A DNA stretch of 64,000 nt from Paenibacillus sp. HB172176 (GTDB lineage Bacteria > Bacillota > Bacilli > Paenibacillales > Paenibacillaceae). The stretch is from positions 522,751 to 586,750 of the forward strand of contig NZ_JAATHD010000002.1 of the NCBI RefSeq assembly GCF_011947265.1. Reading direction: 5' to 3'. The notes below the pieces were generated by a model that saw only the letters and a list, made by a program, of their open reading frames with translations, had not been told where the DNA came from and did not search any database. Positions within the stretch are counted from its first letter, which is position 1. The number at the start of each line of letters is the position of its first letter. Positions 43,833 to 52,221 of this stretch are shown piece by piece. The translations under genes and the position numbers were made by a program.

Positions 43833-43851
43833 CTTGCTGATAACGATTGTA

Positions 43852-43977
43852 TAACTTTAAAGTTAATCTTTCAAGCGGTACGCGGCTTGACAGAGCCATC
43901 TATATTCCATAAAATGAATCGCGTATACATAATTTGCGGGTTTCATGCTCGCTAATTAGTTATCTCAAAAGTTAATC
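43852..43977. promoter_or_regulatory. Putative ArsR-type operators between the regulator and the alcohol dehydrogenase
   Basis: TAACTTTAAAGTTA at 43852-43865 is a perfect palindrome 20 bases upstream of the regulator start. The same AAAGTTAATC recurs at 43968-43977, just before the ribosome binding site of the divergent dehydrogenase gene. Confidence 0.5.
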
Positions 43978-43995
43978 AATAGAAGGAGGACGCCT

Positions 43996-45162
43996 ATGAA
44001 CAGCTTTCAATTCCACAATCCTACTCGTATCGTATTCGGCTCAGGAGAAGTCGACAAGGTCGGCGAGCTGACGGCTGGCTTCGGCCGCAACGTCCTGCTG
44101 GTATACGGCGGAGGAAGTATCAAGAGCACAGGACTGTACGATCGCGTTATGAACAAGCTGCAAGCGGCGGGATTGGTCGTTCACGAGCTTTCCGGCATTG
44201 AGCCTAATCCTCGTTTATCCACAGTCAAGAAAGGCATTGAAATAGCTAGAATCAACAGCGTCGACTTCATCCTCGCCGTTGGCGGAGGCAGCGTCATCGA
44301 CGCGTCCAAAGCCATTGCCGCCGGCGTTCCGTATAAGGGCGATGTATGGGACTTCTTCACGAATAAAGCGCGAATCGCCGAGGCTCTGCCGCTTGGGACA
44401 GTGCTGACGCTGGCTGCGACAGGCTCCGAGATGAACGGCAACACCGTCATTTCGAACTGGGAGGAGAAGCTGAAGCGAGGCAGCGGCAGCCCGCTGGTTT
44501 ATCCAAAGTTTTCCATTCTGGACCCGACTTTGACTTACACGGTTCCCGCGAATCAAACCGTTTACGGATCGGTCGACATCATGTCCCATGTTTTCGAGCA
44601 ATACTTCAGCTTGACGCCGAATACGCCGCTTCAGGAGCGATTCTGCGAATCGATTCTGCTCACCGTCATCGAAAATGTGGAAGCCGCTCTCGCCGACCCG
44701 GAGAATGCCGCGGCGAGGGCGAATCTGATGTGGTGCGGCACCATGGCGCTCAACGGCGGACAGATCAGTCTAGGCATGGCCAATGACTGGGCCTCGCATG
44801 GCATCGAGCATGAAATCAGCGCCATCTACGACATTCCGCATGGCGCAGGCCTCGCGATCGTGTTCCCGAATTGGATGCGCTACGTCTACCGGGAGCGTCC
44901 GGACCGCTTCGCGCAATTCGCGGAGCGTGTATGGCAAATTCCTCGCAACGGCAGGTCCGATGAGGAGCTTGCGGAGGCGGGCATCGCGGCAACAAGAGCA
45001 TTCTTCAGCCGCATCGGAGCCCCTGCTTCCCTTGCCGATTACGACATTAAGGATGATCAGCTCGACAGGATGGCGTCGGAAGCCGTACGTTACGGAACCA
45101 TCGGTTCTTTCAAGAAGCTTGGCGAAGAAGATGTTAGAGCGATTCTGGAAGCCTGTCTCTGA
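43996..45162 (+). CDS. Iron-containing alcohol dehydrogenase (YugJ/BdhA type)
   Basis: A 388-residue group III alcohol dehydrogenase. The NAD(P)-binding AVGGGSVIDASKAIAAG motif is near residue 95, and the metal ligands lie in SVDIMSHVFEQYF and DWASHGIEHEISAIYDIPHGAG. It fits the butanol-dehydrogenase-like YugJ/YugK group. The ribosome binding site is AGAAGGAGG. It is followed by an aldo/keto reductase, so the pair may detoxify or reduce aldehydes such as lactaldehyde from rhamnose and fucose breakdown; that link is speculative. Confidence 0.92.
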   Translation: MNSFQFHNPTRIVFGSGEVDKVGELTAGFGRNVLLVYGGGSIKSTGLYDRVMNKLQAAGLVVHELSGIEPNPRLSTVKKGIEIARINSVDFILAVGGGSVIDASKAIAAGVPYKGDVWDFFTNKARIAEALPLGTVLTLAATGSEMNGNTVISNWEEKLKRGSGSPLVYPKFSILDPTLTYTVPANQTVYGSVDIMSHVFEQYFSLTPNTPLQERFCESILLTVIENVEAALADPENAAARANLMWCGTMALNGGQISLGMANDWASHGIEHEISAIYDIPHGAGLAIVFPNWMRYVYRERPDRFAQFAERVWQIPRNGRSDEELAEAGIAATRAFFSRIGAPASLADYDIKDDQLDRMASEAVRYGTIGSFKKLGEEDVRAILEACL

Positions 45163-45192
45163 ATTAATTCAAATTCGAAGGGAGAAATGACA

Positions 45193-46020
45193 ATGATCAC
45201 ATCGGCAAAAGACTGCACAACGCTCAGCAATGGCGTGCAGATGCCATGGCTCGGATTGGGCGTATGGAAAATGACCGGCGAGGGCGAGGCGGAGACGACG
45301 GTCAAGACTGCCATTGAAGCCGGCTATCGCAGCATAGACACGGCAGCCGTGTATGGGAACGAGAGCGGAGTCGGCGCCGGCATTCGCGCAAGCGGAGTCG
45401 CAAGAGACGAGCTGTTCGTTACGACGAAGGTGTGGAATGGGGATCAAGGCTACGAGCAGGCGCTGAGGGCGTTCGACGAAAGCCTTCGCAAGCTCAACAT
45501 GGATTATGTGGACCTTCTTCTCATTCATTGGCCGGTGAAGGACAAATACAAAGATACATGGCGCGCGCTGGAGCAAATCTATCGCGACGGCAAAGCGCGA
45601 GCCATCGGAGTGAGCAACTTCCAGATTCATCATCTGCAGGATCTGATTGCGTCCTCCTCCCTTATTCCCATGATTAATCAAGTGGAATTCCACCCCCTTC
45701 TGTCACAGGTGGAGCTTCGCGAGTTCTGCAAGACGAACAAAATTCAGCTTATGGCATGGAGTCCGCTTATGCAGGGCAATCTGGATCAAAGCGCGCTTGT
45801 CGAAATTGGGGCCAAGCATGGTAAATCTCCGGCCCAGGTCGTGCTGCGCTGGGATTTGCAGAATGAGGTGGTCACCATTCCGAAGACCTCGACTCCCTCC
45901 CGTTTGAAGGAGAATGCATCCATTTTCGACTTCGAGTTGTCCCCAGATGAAATGAAGCAGATTGATTTGCTTAATCGCAATCAGCGCTTCGGCGCGGATC
46001 CGGACAATTTTAATTTCTAG
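45193..46020 (+). CDS. Aldo/keto reductase (YtbE type)
   Basis: About 275 residues of the AKR5-like group. The catalytic tetrad is visible: Asp and Tyr in SIDTAAVYGNE, Lys in TTKVWN, and His in LLIHWPVK. The NADPH-binding IPKTSTPSRLKEN motif is near the C-terminus. The ATG at 45193 is preferred over 45187, since GGGAG lies 8 bases before it. It starts 30 bases after the dehydrogenase stop and ends at a strong terminator, so the two form an operon. Confidence 0.93.
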   Translation: MITSAKDCTTLSNGVQMPWLGLGVWKMTGEGEAETTVKTAIEAGYRSIDTAAVYGNESGVGAGIRASGVARDELFVTTKVWNGDQGYEQALRAFDESLRKLNMDYVDLLLIHWPVKDKYKDTWRALEQIYRDGKARAIGVSNFQIHHLQDLIASSSLIPMINQVEFHPLLSQVELREFCKTNKIQLMAWSPLMQGNLDQSALVEIGAKHGKSPAQVVLRWDLQNEVVTIPKTSTPSRLKENASIFDFELSPDEMKQIDLLNRNQRFGADPDNFNF

Positions 46021-46045
46021 AAACGTTCATCGCAAGGTGAACCGG

Positions 46046-46085
46046 GCCGCATCATCTTTGGATGATGCGGCTTCTCTCATTTTCC
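46046..46085 (+). terminator. Terminator after the alcohol dehydrogenase/aldo-keto reductase pair
   Basis: Perfect 11-bp arms GCCGCATCATC (46046-46056) and GATGATGCGGC (46061-46071) with a TTTG loop are followed by TTCTCTCATTTT. Confidence 0.8.
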
Positions 46086-46142
46086 GGAGCCATGTTAAGC
46101 TTGACAAGGACATGTTCGCAGGCATACACTCAATTTATAATA

Positions 46143-46166
46143 AAAAGTGAGTGATTACTCACTTTT
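46143..46166 (+). promoter_or_regulatory. Palindromic operator, probable TetR site
   Basis: Arms AAAAGTGAGT (46143-46152) and ACTCACTTTT (46157-46166) form a perfect palindrome with a 4-base spacer. It lies about 25 bases before the ABC transporter start. The operon encodes a TetR repressor as its third gene, which makes this the likely binding site. Confidence 0.7.
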
Positions 46167-46191
46167 AAATTGAATGTTCGAGGTGATTGAA

Positions 46192-46926
46192 TTGAGGCAT
46201 ACAACAGAGCCATGCATCGTTCTAAAGAATGTGAATCGAAGCTTTGGAGACAAGGAAGTCATCAAAGGCATCTCGCTTGACGTCGCTCCAAAGGAAATTT
46301 TCGGACTATTGGGTCCTTCCGGCTCTGGTAAAACAACGCTGGTCAAAATGATCGCCGGCATCGACGAGGCATCTTCCGGCAGCATTACGCTTCTGGGAGC
46401 CGTCATGCCGAAGCTTGCCATGATGACGAGAATCGGCTATATGGCGCAATCCGATGCGCTTTACACCGAGCTGACCGCCAAGGAAAATCTCGCGTTCTTC
46501 GCCGCCTTGTTCGGCCTGAAGGGCGAGCTGCGCAAGGAGAGAATGTCGTATGTCATGGACCTGGTCGGCCTGAGCGAGCATATGAACAAGCCCGTTTCCG
46601 CTTTCTCAGGAGGCATGAAGCGCCGCTTGTCGCTTGCTATCGCATTAATGCACAAGCCCGAGGTGCTTATTCTCGATGAGCCGACGGTCGGCATTGATCC
46701 CGTGCTTCGAAAGTCGATCTGGCATGAGCTGGATAAGCTTAGCCAGGAAGGCGCCGCCATTATCATTACAACGCATGTTATGGATGAGGCAGACAAATGC
46801 AATCGCCTTGGCATGATTCGAGAAGGCGAATTGATTGCTTCCGGCAGCCCGGAGGAGCTGAAGAAGGAAACGGGCGCTGATTCCATAGAAGGCGCGTTTC
46901 TGTATTACGGAGGTGTTCGCTCATGA
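46192..46926 (+). CDS. ABC transporter ATP-binding protein (drug efflux type)
   Basis: About 244 residues with Walker A GPSGSGKTT, the signature SAFSGGMKRRLS and Walker B VLILDEPTVGIDP. It is of the ABC-2/DrrA export type. I favour the TTG start at 46192, with GAGGTG 6 bases upstream; an ATG at 46174 has no ribosome binding site and sits very close to the palindrome. It overlaps the permease gene by 4 bases. Confidence 0.92.
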   Translation: MRHTTEPCIVLKNVNRSFGDKEVIKGISLDVAPKEIFGLLGPSGSGKTTLVKMIAGIDEASSGSITLLGAVMPKLAMMTRIGYMAQSDALYTELTAKENLAFFAALFGLKGELRKERMSYVMDLVGLSEHMNKPVSAFSGGMKRRLSLAIALMHKPEVLILDEPTVGIDPVLRKSIWHELDKLSQEGAAIIITTHVMDEADKCNRLGMIREGELIASGSPEELKKETGADSIEGAFLYYGGVRS

Positions 46927-48020
46927 GAATACGGGCATTGATTCTGCGCATCACTCAACAGTTCATTCACGACAAACGCACGATGGCGCTGCTTATTGTC
47001 GCGCCTTTGCTTGTGCTTACTTTGATGTATTTAGTCTTTAACGGGGATTCGTATAAGCCCGCGCTGGGAGCGGTCAATCTTCCTTCCGCTTTCGCTTCGG
47101 CTCTGGAGAATCATGACGCGGAAATCACCTCTTTTCCTTCTCAGGAGGAAGCGGCAGCCTCGCTCGAGAAACAAGAGATCGACGGCATCATCTCCATTAA
47201 GGAAGGAAAACCGGACATCAGACTGGAAGGAAGCGATCCAAAAAAGAGTCAAGCCATTATGATGCTCATCCGGACCGTTCAGCAAGAGCTGCTCTCTTCG
47301 AGCGCTTTCGCTCCGAACGCAGCGGCGTCAGACTCATCAGACGCAACAGCTTCAAGCGCGGATGGACTGACCCCAACCGCATCCCCCGAGATCAGCTATT
47401 TGCACGGAGGGGAAGAAATGACCTCCTTCGACAGCTTTGGCCCGGTACTGATCGGCGTGTTCGCCTTCTTCTTCGTCTTCCTGATCGCCGGGGTCTCCTT
47501 CCTGAAGGAACGAACGAGCGGAACATTGGAGCGACTGCTTGCCACACCGCTTAAACGCTGGGAAATTGTAGCCGGGTATATTGCGGGCTTCGGCATCTTC
47601 ACCGGCATTCAAGCCGTGCTCATCGCCATCTATTCGATACACGTGCTCGGACTTATGATGAACGGCTCCATCTGGCTCGTGCTGCTGATCACCTTGCTGC
47701 TTTCAATAACGGCGCTCAGCTTCGGAACCTTCCTATCCGCCTTTGCCAATACCGAATTCCAGATGATTCAATTTATTCCGATCGTTATTGTGCCGCAGGT
47801 TTTCTTCTCCGGCCTGTTTGATCTCGACAATATGTCGCCGTGGCTGAGATGGCTCTCGACGATTATGCCGCTCAAATATGGAGCCGACGCGCTGCGAAGC
47901 GTAATGATTCGAGGTCAGGGCTGGCAGGACATTGATCTGGATTTGTACATTCTCATCGGATTGTCGCTCCTTTTTATGGCCGCCAATGTGCTGGCGTTGC
48001 GCAAGCATCGACGGATATAA
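46923..48020 (+). CDS. ABC-2 type transporter permease
   Basis: A 365-residue permease with one N-terminal helix, a large extracytoplasmic loop (about residues 40-175) and five C-terminal helices, the ABC2_membrane layout. The KERTSGTLERLLATPLKRWEI segment after the second helix is a family hallmark. The loop contains a short Ala/Ser/Asp low-complexity stretch. It is translationally coupled to the ATPase. Substrate unknown; the TetR neighbour suggests a drug or lipid-like compound. Confidence 0.92.
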   Translation: MRIRALILRITQQFIHDKRTMALLIVAPLLVLTLMYLVFNGDSYKPALGAVNLPSAFASALENHDAEITSFPSQEEAAASLEKQEIDGIISIKEGKPDIRLEGSDPKKSQAIMMLIRTVQQELLSSSAFAPNAAASDSSDATASSADGLTPTASPEISYLHGGEEMTSFDSFGPVLIGVFAFFFVFLIAGVSFLKERTSGTLERLLATPLKRWEIVAGYIAGFGIFTGIQAVLIAIYSIHVLGLMMNGSIWLVLLITLLLSITALSFGTFLSAFANTEFQMIQFIPIVIVPQVFFSGLFDLDNMSPWLRWLSTIMPLKYGADALRSVMIRGQGWQDIDLDLYILIGLSLLFMAANVLALRKHRRI

Positions 48021-48062
48021 TAGCGGATAGAACATACCAAGAGAATCAAAGGAGAAATATCA

Positions 48063-48737
48063 ATGTCAGAGCAGAAAGAACAGTGGCTGGAGGAGCTCGT
48101 CCGGTTGGCCGAGAAAGATGACGGCAAGAAGACGGAGAAGCAAGCCCGAATTCTGGAGGCGGCCATTGAAATATTCGCGGAGAAGGGCTTCGCTGCGGCT
48201 TCGACCAGTGAAATCGCGCTGCGGGCCGGCGTCGCCGAAGGCACGATCTTCCGTCATTACAAGACGAAGAAGGATCTGCTTCTTTCCATCGCCGGACCGA
48301 TTGCCGTCAAGATTGCAGCTCCATTCCTGCTTCGCGACTTCGCCTCAAAGGTGCTGGATCTTCCCTATCAGCATGCGGACGAGTTATTCCGGGCCATAGC
48401 CAGAGACCGCATCGCGTTTGCCCGCAAAAATATGAAGCTGATTCGTATTCTCGTGCATGAGATACCGTTTCAGCCCGAGCTGCTGGAGCAAGTGAAAGGG
48501 CTGTTCCGCTCCATCGTCTTGGCGCGAATGGAAACGATTATTCAGCATCTTCAGGAGCAAGGGCAAATTATTCAAGCGCCCCCTTGGCGCATTTTGCGAA
48601 CGGCGATCAGCATGTTCATCGGCATGTTCATTACGCAGATCCTGCTAGTCCCGGAGCAAGCATTGGACGACGAAGAGGAGATCGAGCATACGATTGATCT
48701 CTTATTGCACGGCATATCCGCAAGCCCTCGAGTCTGA
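48063..48737 (+). CDS. TetR-family repressor of the ABC efflux operon
   Basis: A 224-residue regulator with the TetR helix-turn-helix AAIEIFAEKGFAAASTSEIALRAGVAEGTIFRHYKTKKDLL at about residues 35-75 and a helical ligand domain. It is third in the operon after the ATPase and permease, and it most likely binds the palindrome upstream of the ATPase gene. The start has AAAGGAGAAA upstream. Confidence 0.92.
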   Translation: MSEQKEQWLEELVRLAEKDDGKKTEKQARILEAAIEIFAEKGFAAASTSEIALRAGVAEGTIFRHYKTKKDLLLSIAGPIAVKIAAPFLLRDFASKVLDLPYQHADELFRAIARDRIAFARKNMKLIRILVHEIPFQPELLEQVKGLFRSIVLARMETIIQHLQEQGQIIQAPPWRILRTAISMFIGMFITQILLVPEQALDDEEEIEHTIDLLLHGISASPRV

Positions 48738-48759
48738 CGGGAGCGGGCCGGAGGCAACC

Positions 48760-48816
48760 GAGGCCGATAATACAGCATGGACTGGCTGCATTCCATACTT
48801 ATTATCGGCCTCTTTC
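48760..48816 (+). terminator. Terminator after the TetR gene
   Basis: Perfect 12-bp arms GAGGCCGATAAT (48760-48771) and ATTATCGGCCTC (48801-48812) with a 29-base loop, then TTTC. The short T tract makes it weaker than its neighbours. Confidence 0.6.
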
Positions 48817-48895
48817 AAATGTTTGGAGGAGATGCAGCCTCGTATGTCGAACCATTTGTTAAGGCTTACCTAGAAGGGAGGCGCAAGCACTGAAC

Positions 48896-50974
48896 ATGAA
48901 GATGAAGGTTGGGTTCGGCATCTTCGGAAATGGCACGGAATGGACCAAGGAGATGGAGAATTACCGCGAAGCGCTGCGCCGCGAAGAGAAGCAACTGCTT
49001 CCGATCGATATGCTTTTAAGCTATGTGCAGCAATTGAGCGATCGCGAGAAGCAATTCATCGCGCAGACGCTTGATTACCCCTTTGCAAAGCGAGATCTTC
49101 GGAAATGGCCGGATATGCTCTTCAATAAGATGATTCGAACATCGCTGCAGCAAGCGAATAAGGATCTTGCCGTGAAGCGGCGTTTGCTGCTGGCCGTTCT
49201 GAATCAGCTTCCGGATTTTGAGGATGATGAAGCCTTTGATCTGGAGATTATGATAAATGAACAGCGAGAGCGAATATCCCGGCAAGGCTTCTGGCGCTAC
49301 TATTGGACCGTTTACTTTCACCCGGATAAGCATGTGAAATTTCAGCTTTGGGTCGATTGCATGGATAGCCTGAACAAGCTGTATCAGAGCGGTGACTTCG
49401 AAGAAACGAATGGGCGGAATCAAGAAGCTGCGACTGGAGAGCAAGCCGTTCTGGCGCTTGACAAACAAGAGAAAAAGCTGCAGACGCTCGAGAATCTCTA
49501 TCACAAGGAAACCGCGCAGCGTCAGCGGCTGGAGCAAGAGCTCGCCCAGAAGGACAAGCAGTTGCGCGTGAAGCAGCTGGAGCTTGAACGACTGACTGAC
49601 GCCTGCAAGAAGAGCAAGCGGGAATGCTTGCATGCAGAGCAGCGGGAGCTTCAGCAGCTTGACCATATCAAGGAGCAGGAGCGACGCTGGAGGGCTGATC
49701 AGACCAGATGGCTTGACGAACGCCAGGCTTTGCTAAGAAGCGTCCATGATTGGACGGCGAAGTATAAGCAGCTGGAACAGGAGCATGAGACAAGACTCCA
49801 GGAAATCGCGCAGCAGGAGCGCTCCCATAAGCACGCCGCTTCTCAACTGAAGCAGCAGCTCGGCGACCAGGACGAGCTCATGAGTCGGCTTTCACGGCAG
49901 CTGTACGCAGATATCGGCAAGGACAGCCAGAGTCTTCAACAGCAGTCGACCGGCAACGTCCTGTCCGCGGGAGAAGCTCAAACCCGATTATCGCGCATGC
50001 GCAAGGCGCTGGATTTGGCCCAAGCGCTGGAGGTTTATCGGGCTCCATCCCTTGAAGAGCCTGCGCGTACAACTGAGCTACCGCAAGAAATAAGGATAGA
50101 GACGCCCGATTCCTCGAAGCTGGAAAGCACGGAGTCGCGCTATGGAACCTTCTATCGCAGAGATCATGGCGGGTACATAAAGCTCGATAATGAAGAAATT
50201 TTCAACATTACGGAATCTCTCGTCTATCAGCATGATTTACAGCATGAAGCCGAGCTGCTTTGCACGCCGAGCAAAGACTCGGGCAGAATGCGTCATTATG
50301 AAATTGAGGTTTTGTTCCAAGGGGATGACAGCTTCTCCCCCATTTCGCAATTCGATGGTTATATCGAACAAGACGAGAAACAAAATTGGTACTGCGTCGA
50401 TCTTAATCAGTCTGCCAACCGCTTTCCGGTTCATTTCAAAGACATTGAAATTCAGAAACCATCGCATGGCGATCCATGCTCCTTCAATGTCATGGAAGGC
50501 GGCAGCATCGCCCGCCTGACCAAGCTGTACCGAATCCCCGCGGGCTACTCGGCGGCGGCGCAAAGTCCAGATAAACGACAGCATCCCGCTGAGCTGGAGC
50601 CGTCCCGTAAGAGGCACAGCAAACCCAAGTCCTCTTCCCCGGACGGAAGATCGAAGCCAGCCCCTTATCTCGAAGGCTGCGCAATCACGATTATCGGCGG
50701 TCTCCGCAAATGGTTCGAGGATGTCGTGCTGGAGTCCGGCGCGGCGCTCGTACATGAGAACGGCGATCATCCCGATCGAATATCGGCAGAGCTCAGCCGC
50801 TCGCAGGCGTTATTCCTGCTTATCACGTCCACCTCCCATCGAGCCACTTGGGAGAGCATCGAGATTGCCAAAGCGCAAAACATTCCGCATTTCATTATCC
50901 AAGGCTCCAAATCCAACCTGCGCATGCAGCTTTGGAACAACAGAGAGCAGATCAGGCAAGCCAATCCATCGTAA
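48896..50974 (+). CDS. Large coiled-coil protein with C-terminal DUF2325 domain
   Basis: A 692-residue soluble protein. Residues 1-170 are helical without a known fold. A Gln/Glu/Lys-rich coiled coil spans about 185-345. A domain of about 150 residues with many aromatic residues (from about 405) follows, then a basic Ser/Pro/Lys linker (SRKRHSKPKSSSPDGRSKP). The last 90 residues match DUF2325 (CAITIIGGLRKWFEDVVLESGA, then TSTSHRATWESIEIAKAQNIPHFIIQG). No signal peptide or membrane span is seen. The gene is alone, between two terminators. I know no function for this architecture. Confidence 0.75.
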   Translation: MKMKVGFGIFGNGTEWTKEMENYREALRREEKQLLPIDMLLSYVQQLSDREKQFIAQTLDYPFAKRDLRKWPDMLFNKMIRTSLQQANKDLAVKRRLLLAVLNQLPDFEDDEAFDLEIMINEQRERISRQGFWRYYWTVYFHPDKHVKFQLWVDCMDSLNKLYQSGDFEETNGRNQEAATGEQAVLALDKQEKKLQTLENLYHKETAQRQRLEQELAQKDKQLRVKQLELERLTDACKKSKRECLHAEQRELQQLDHIKEQERRWRADQTRWLDERQALLRSVHDWTAKYKQLEQEHETRLQEIAQQERSHKHAASQLKQQLGDQDELMSRLSRQLYADIGKDSQSLQQQSTGNVLSAGEAQTRLSRMRKALDLAQALEVYRAPSLEEPARTTELPQEIRIETPDSSKLESTESRYGTFYRRDHGGYIKLDNEEIFNITESLVYQHDLQHEAELLCTPSKDSGRMRHYEIEVLFQGDDSFSPISQFDGYIEQDEKQNWYCVDLNQSANRFPVHFKDIEIQKPSHGDPCSFNVMEGGSIARLTKLYRIPAGYSAAAQSPDKRQHPAELEPSRKRHSKPKSSSPDGRSKPAPYLEGCAITIIGGLRKWFEDVVLESGAALVHENGDHPDRISAELSRSQALFLLITSTSHRATWESIEIAKAQNIPHFIIQGSKSNLRMQLWNNREQIRQANPS

Positions 50975-51007
50975 CGACAGCTTTCATAATCGAATTGAAA
51001 AAAAAAC

Positions 51008-51047
51008 AAGCTGCCTGCAGAAGGAACAATTCTGCAGACAGCTTTTT
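51008..51047. terminator. Bidirectional terminator between the DUF2325 gene and fucU
   Basis: Arms AAGCTGCCTGCAGAA and TTCTGCAGACAGCTT (one mismatch) with a 7-base loop, flanked by A-rich and T-rich tails. Confidence 0.8.
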
Positions 51048-51052
51048 CGGTC

Positions 51053-51490
51053 TTATTGGGCGTCAACCACAACGCCCTTCTTCAAAATCAGATTGGCATA
51101 CAACGCACTCTCGCCCGTGGCGATAATCGCATAGGCCTTCTTCGCCCGCTCGTAAAATGCAAAGCGCTCGATTAGCTCGAACGGCTCGACGAGGTCTGCC
51201 TTCTTCTCAATAATGCCGCGATATTGCTCCCAAATCGGCGTTTCGGTTTTGTCGCCGGGCATGACCGCCATGAGTCCTGCCGGCTTCTCGACGTACTGAT
51301 CCAGCGGGAATAAGGAGAGAATCGCGTCCAGGAGCTCCGGAATCGCATGTCCATCACAGCGAATCAATCGCTGGGCATGGCTTGCGGCCGGGAAATTTCC
51401 GTCGGCCAGCACGATTTCGTCGCTATGGCCCATCTCCATCAATATTTTCAGCAATTCAGGCGAAATGATCTTCGGTATGCCCTTCAGCAT
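51053..51490 (-). CDS. fucU: L-fucose mutarotase FucU (RbsD/FucU family)
   Basis: A 145-residue protein that interconverts alpha and beta anomers of L-fucose. MGHSDEIVLADGNFPA holds the conserved His22 and Asp, and ESALYANLILKKGVV is the C-terminal family motif. It is the last gene of fucI-fucA-fucU. A role on rhamnose as well cannot be excluded, since no rhaM gene is in the rha operon. Confidence 0.9.
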   Translation of the reverse strand: MLKGIPKIISPELLKILMEMGHSDEIVLADGNFPAASHAQRLIRCDGHAIPELLDAILSLFPLDQYVEKPAGLMAVMPGDKTETPIWEQYRGIIEKKADLVEPFELIERFAFYERAKKAYAIIATGESALYANLILKKGVVVDAQ

Positions 51491-51521
51491 GGCGATGTCG
51501 ACTCTCCTCTCTGACTCGTCC

Positions 51522-52181
51522 TTATTTCATCTTCTGCAGAAGCTCAATCCGATAGGCCTCGCTCTCCAGCGAAGCGATTTCCTCAAACTCTTCCTTCGTC
51601 AGCACCTTCGGCTCGCGAATCGCTTTGGCAATAAGGAAGATCTTGGCGCTCTCTTCTACCACTTCGGTACGATAGTAAGCCTCGCGAAGATTGCGGCCCG
51701 AAGTGACGAGACCATGATTGCCGAGCAGAACGGAACTGGCCTGGTTCACGACTTCTACATACGCGTCCGCCAATTTATCGGTTGTCGGCAGCACGTACGG
51801 TACGTACAGCGTCTTTCCGACAAGCGCTGCCTGATCAGGGAACATGATTGGAAGCTCTTGCTCGACAAGCGTGAACGCGATGCAATACGGAGGATGCGTA
51901 TGCACGATAGCCCCCATATCCGGATTCGCGCGATAAGCGTACAGATGCATGAGCACTTCCGAGGAAGGCCGCAATCCGATATCCGTAATATCGCCCGTTT
52001 CGATATCTACCTCGACCCATTGCTCAGGCTCAACTTCGTCAAGCGCGAAGCCGCTGGGAGAGAGATACATCTTTCCGTCTTGCTTCGCGCTGATATTGCC
52101 GCCCGGCCCTACAACCAGCTTGTTCGCAACCGTCTTGCGCGCATATTTGCATAATTCTTCGCGAATAGCGATGCTGCTCAT
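51522..52181 (-). CDS. fucA: L-fuculose-phosphate aldolase FucA
   Basis: A 219-residue class II aldolase that splits L-fuculose-1-phosphate to DHAP and L-lactaldehyde. GPGGNISAK at the start, the catalytic Glu in RPSSEVLMH, the zinc ligands in VHTHPPYC and the third histidine in LLGNHGLVTSG are present. The gene lies 40 bases after fucI and 31 bases before fucU. Confidence 0.92.
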   Translation of the reverse strand: MSSIAIREELCKYARKTVANKLVVGPGGNISAKQDGKMYLSPSGFALDEVEPEQWVEVDIETGDITDIGLRPSSEVLMHLYAYRANPDMGAIVHTHPPYCIAFTLVEQELPIMFPDQAALVGKTLYVPYVLPTTDKLADAYVEVVNQASSVLLGNHGLVTSGRNLREAYYRTEVVEESAKIFLIAKAIREPKVLTKEEFEEIASLESEAYRIELLQKMK

Positions 52182-52221
52182 GAAATAACCTCCAAATTTA
52201 TATTGTGTTGATTAAACGTAC

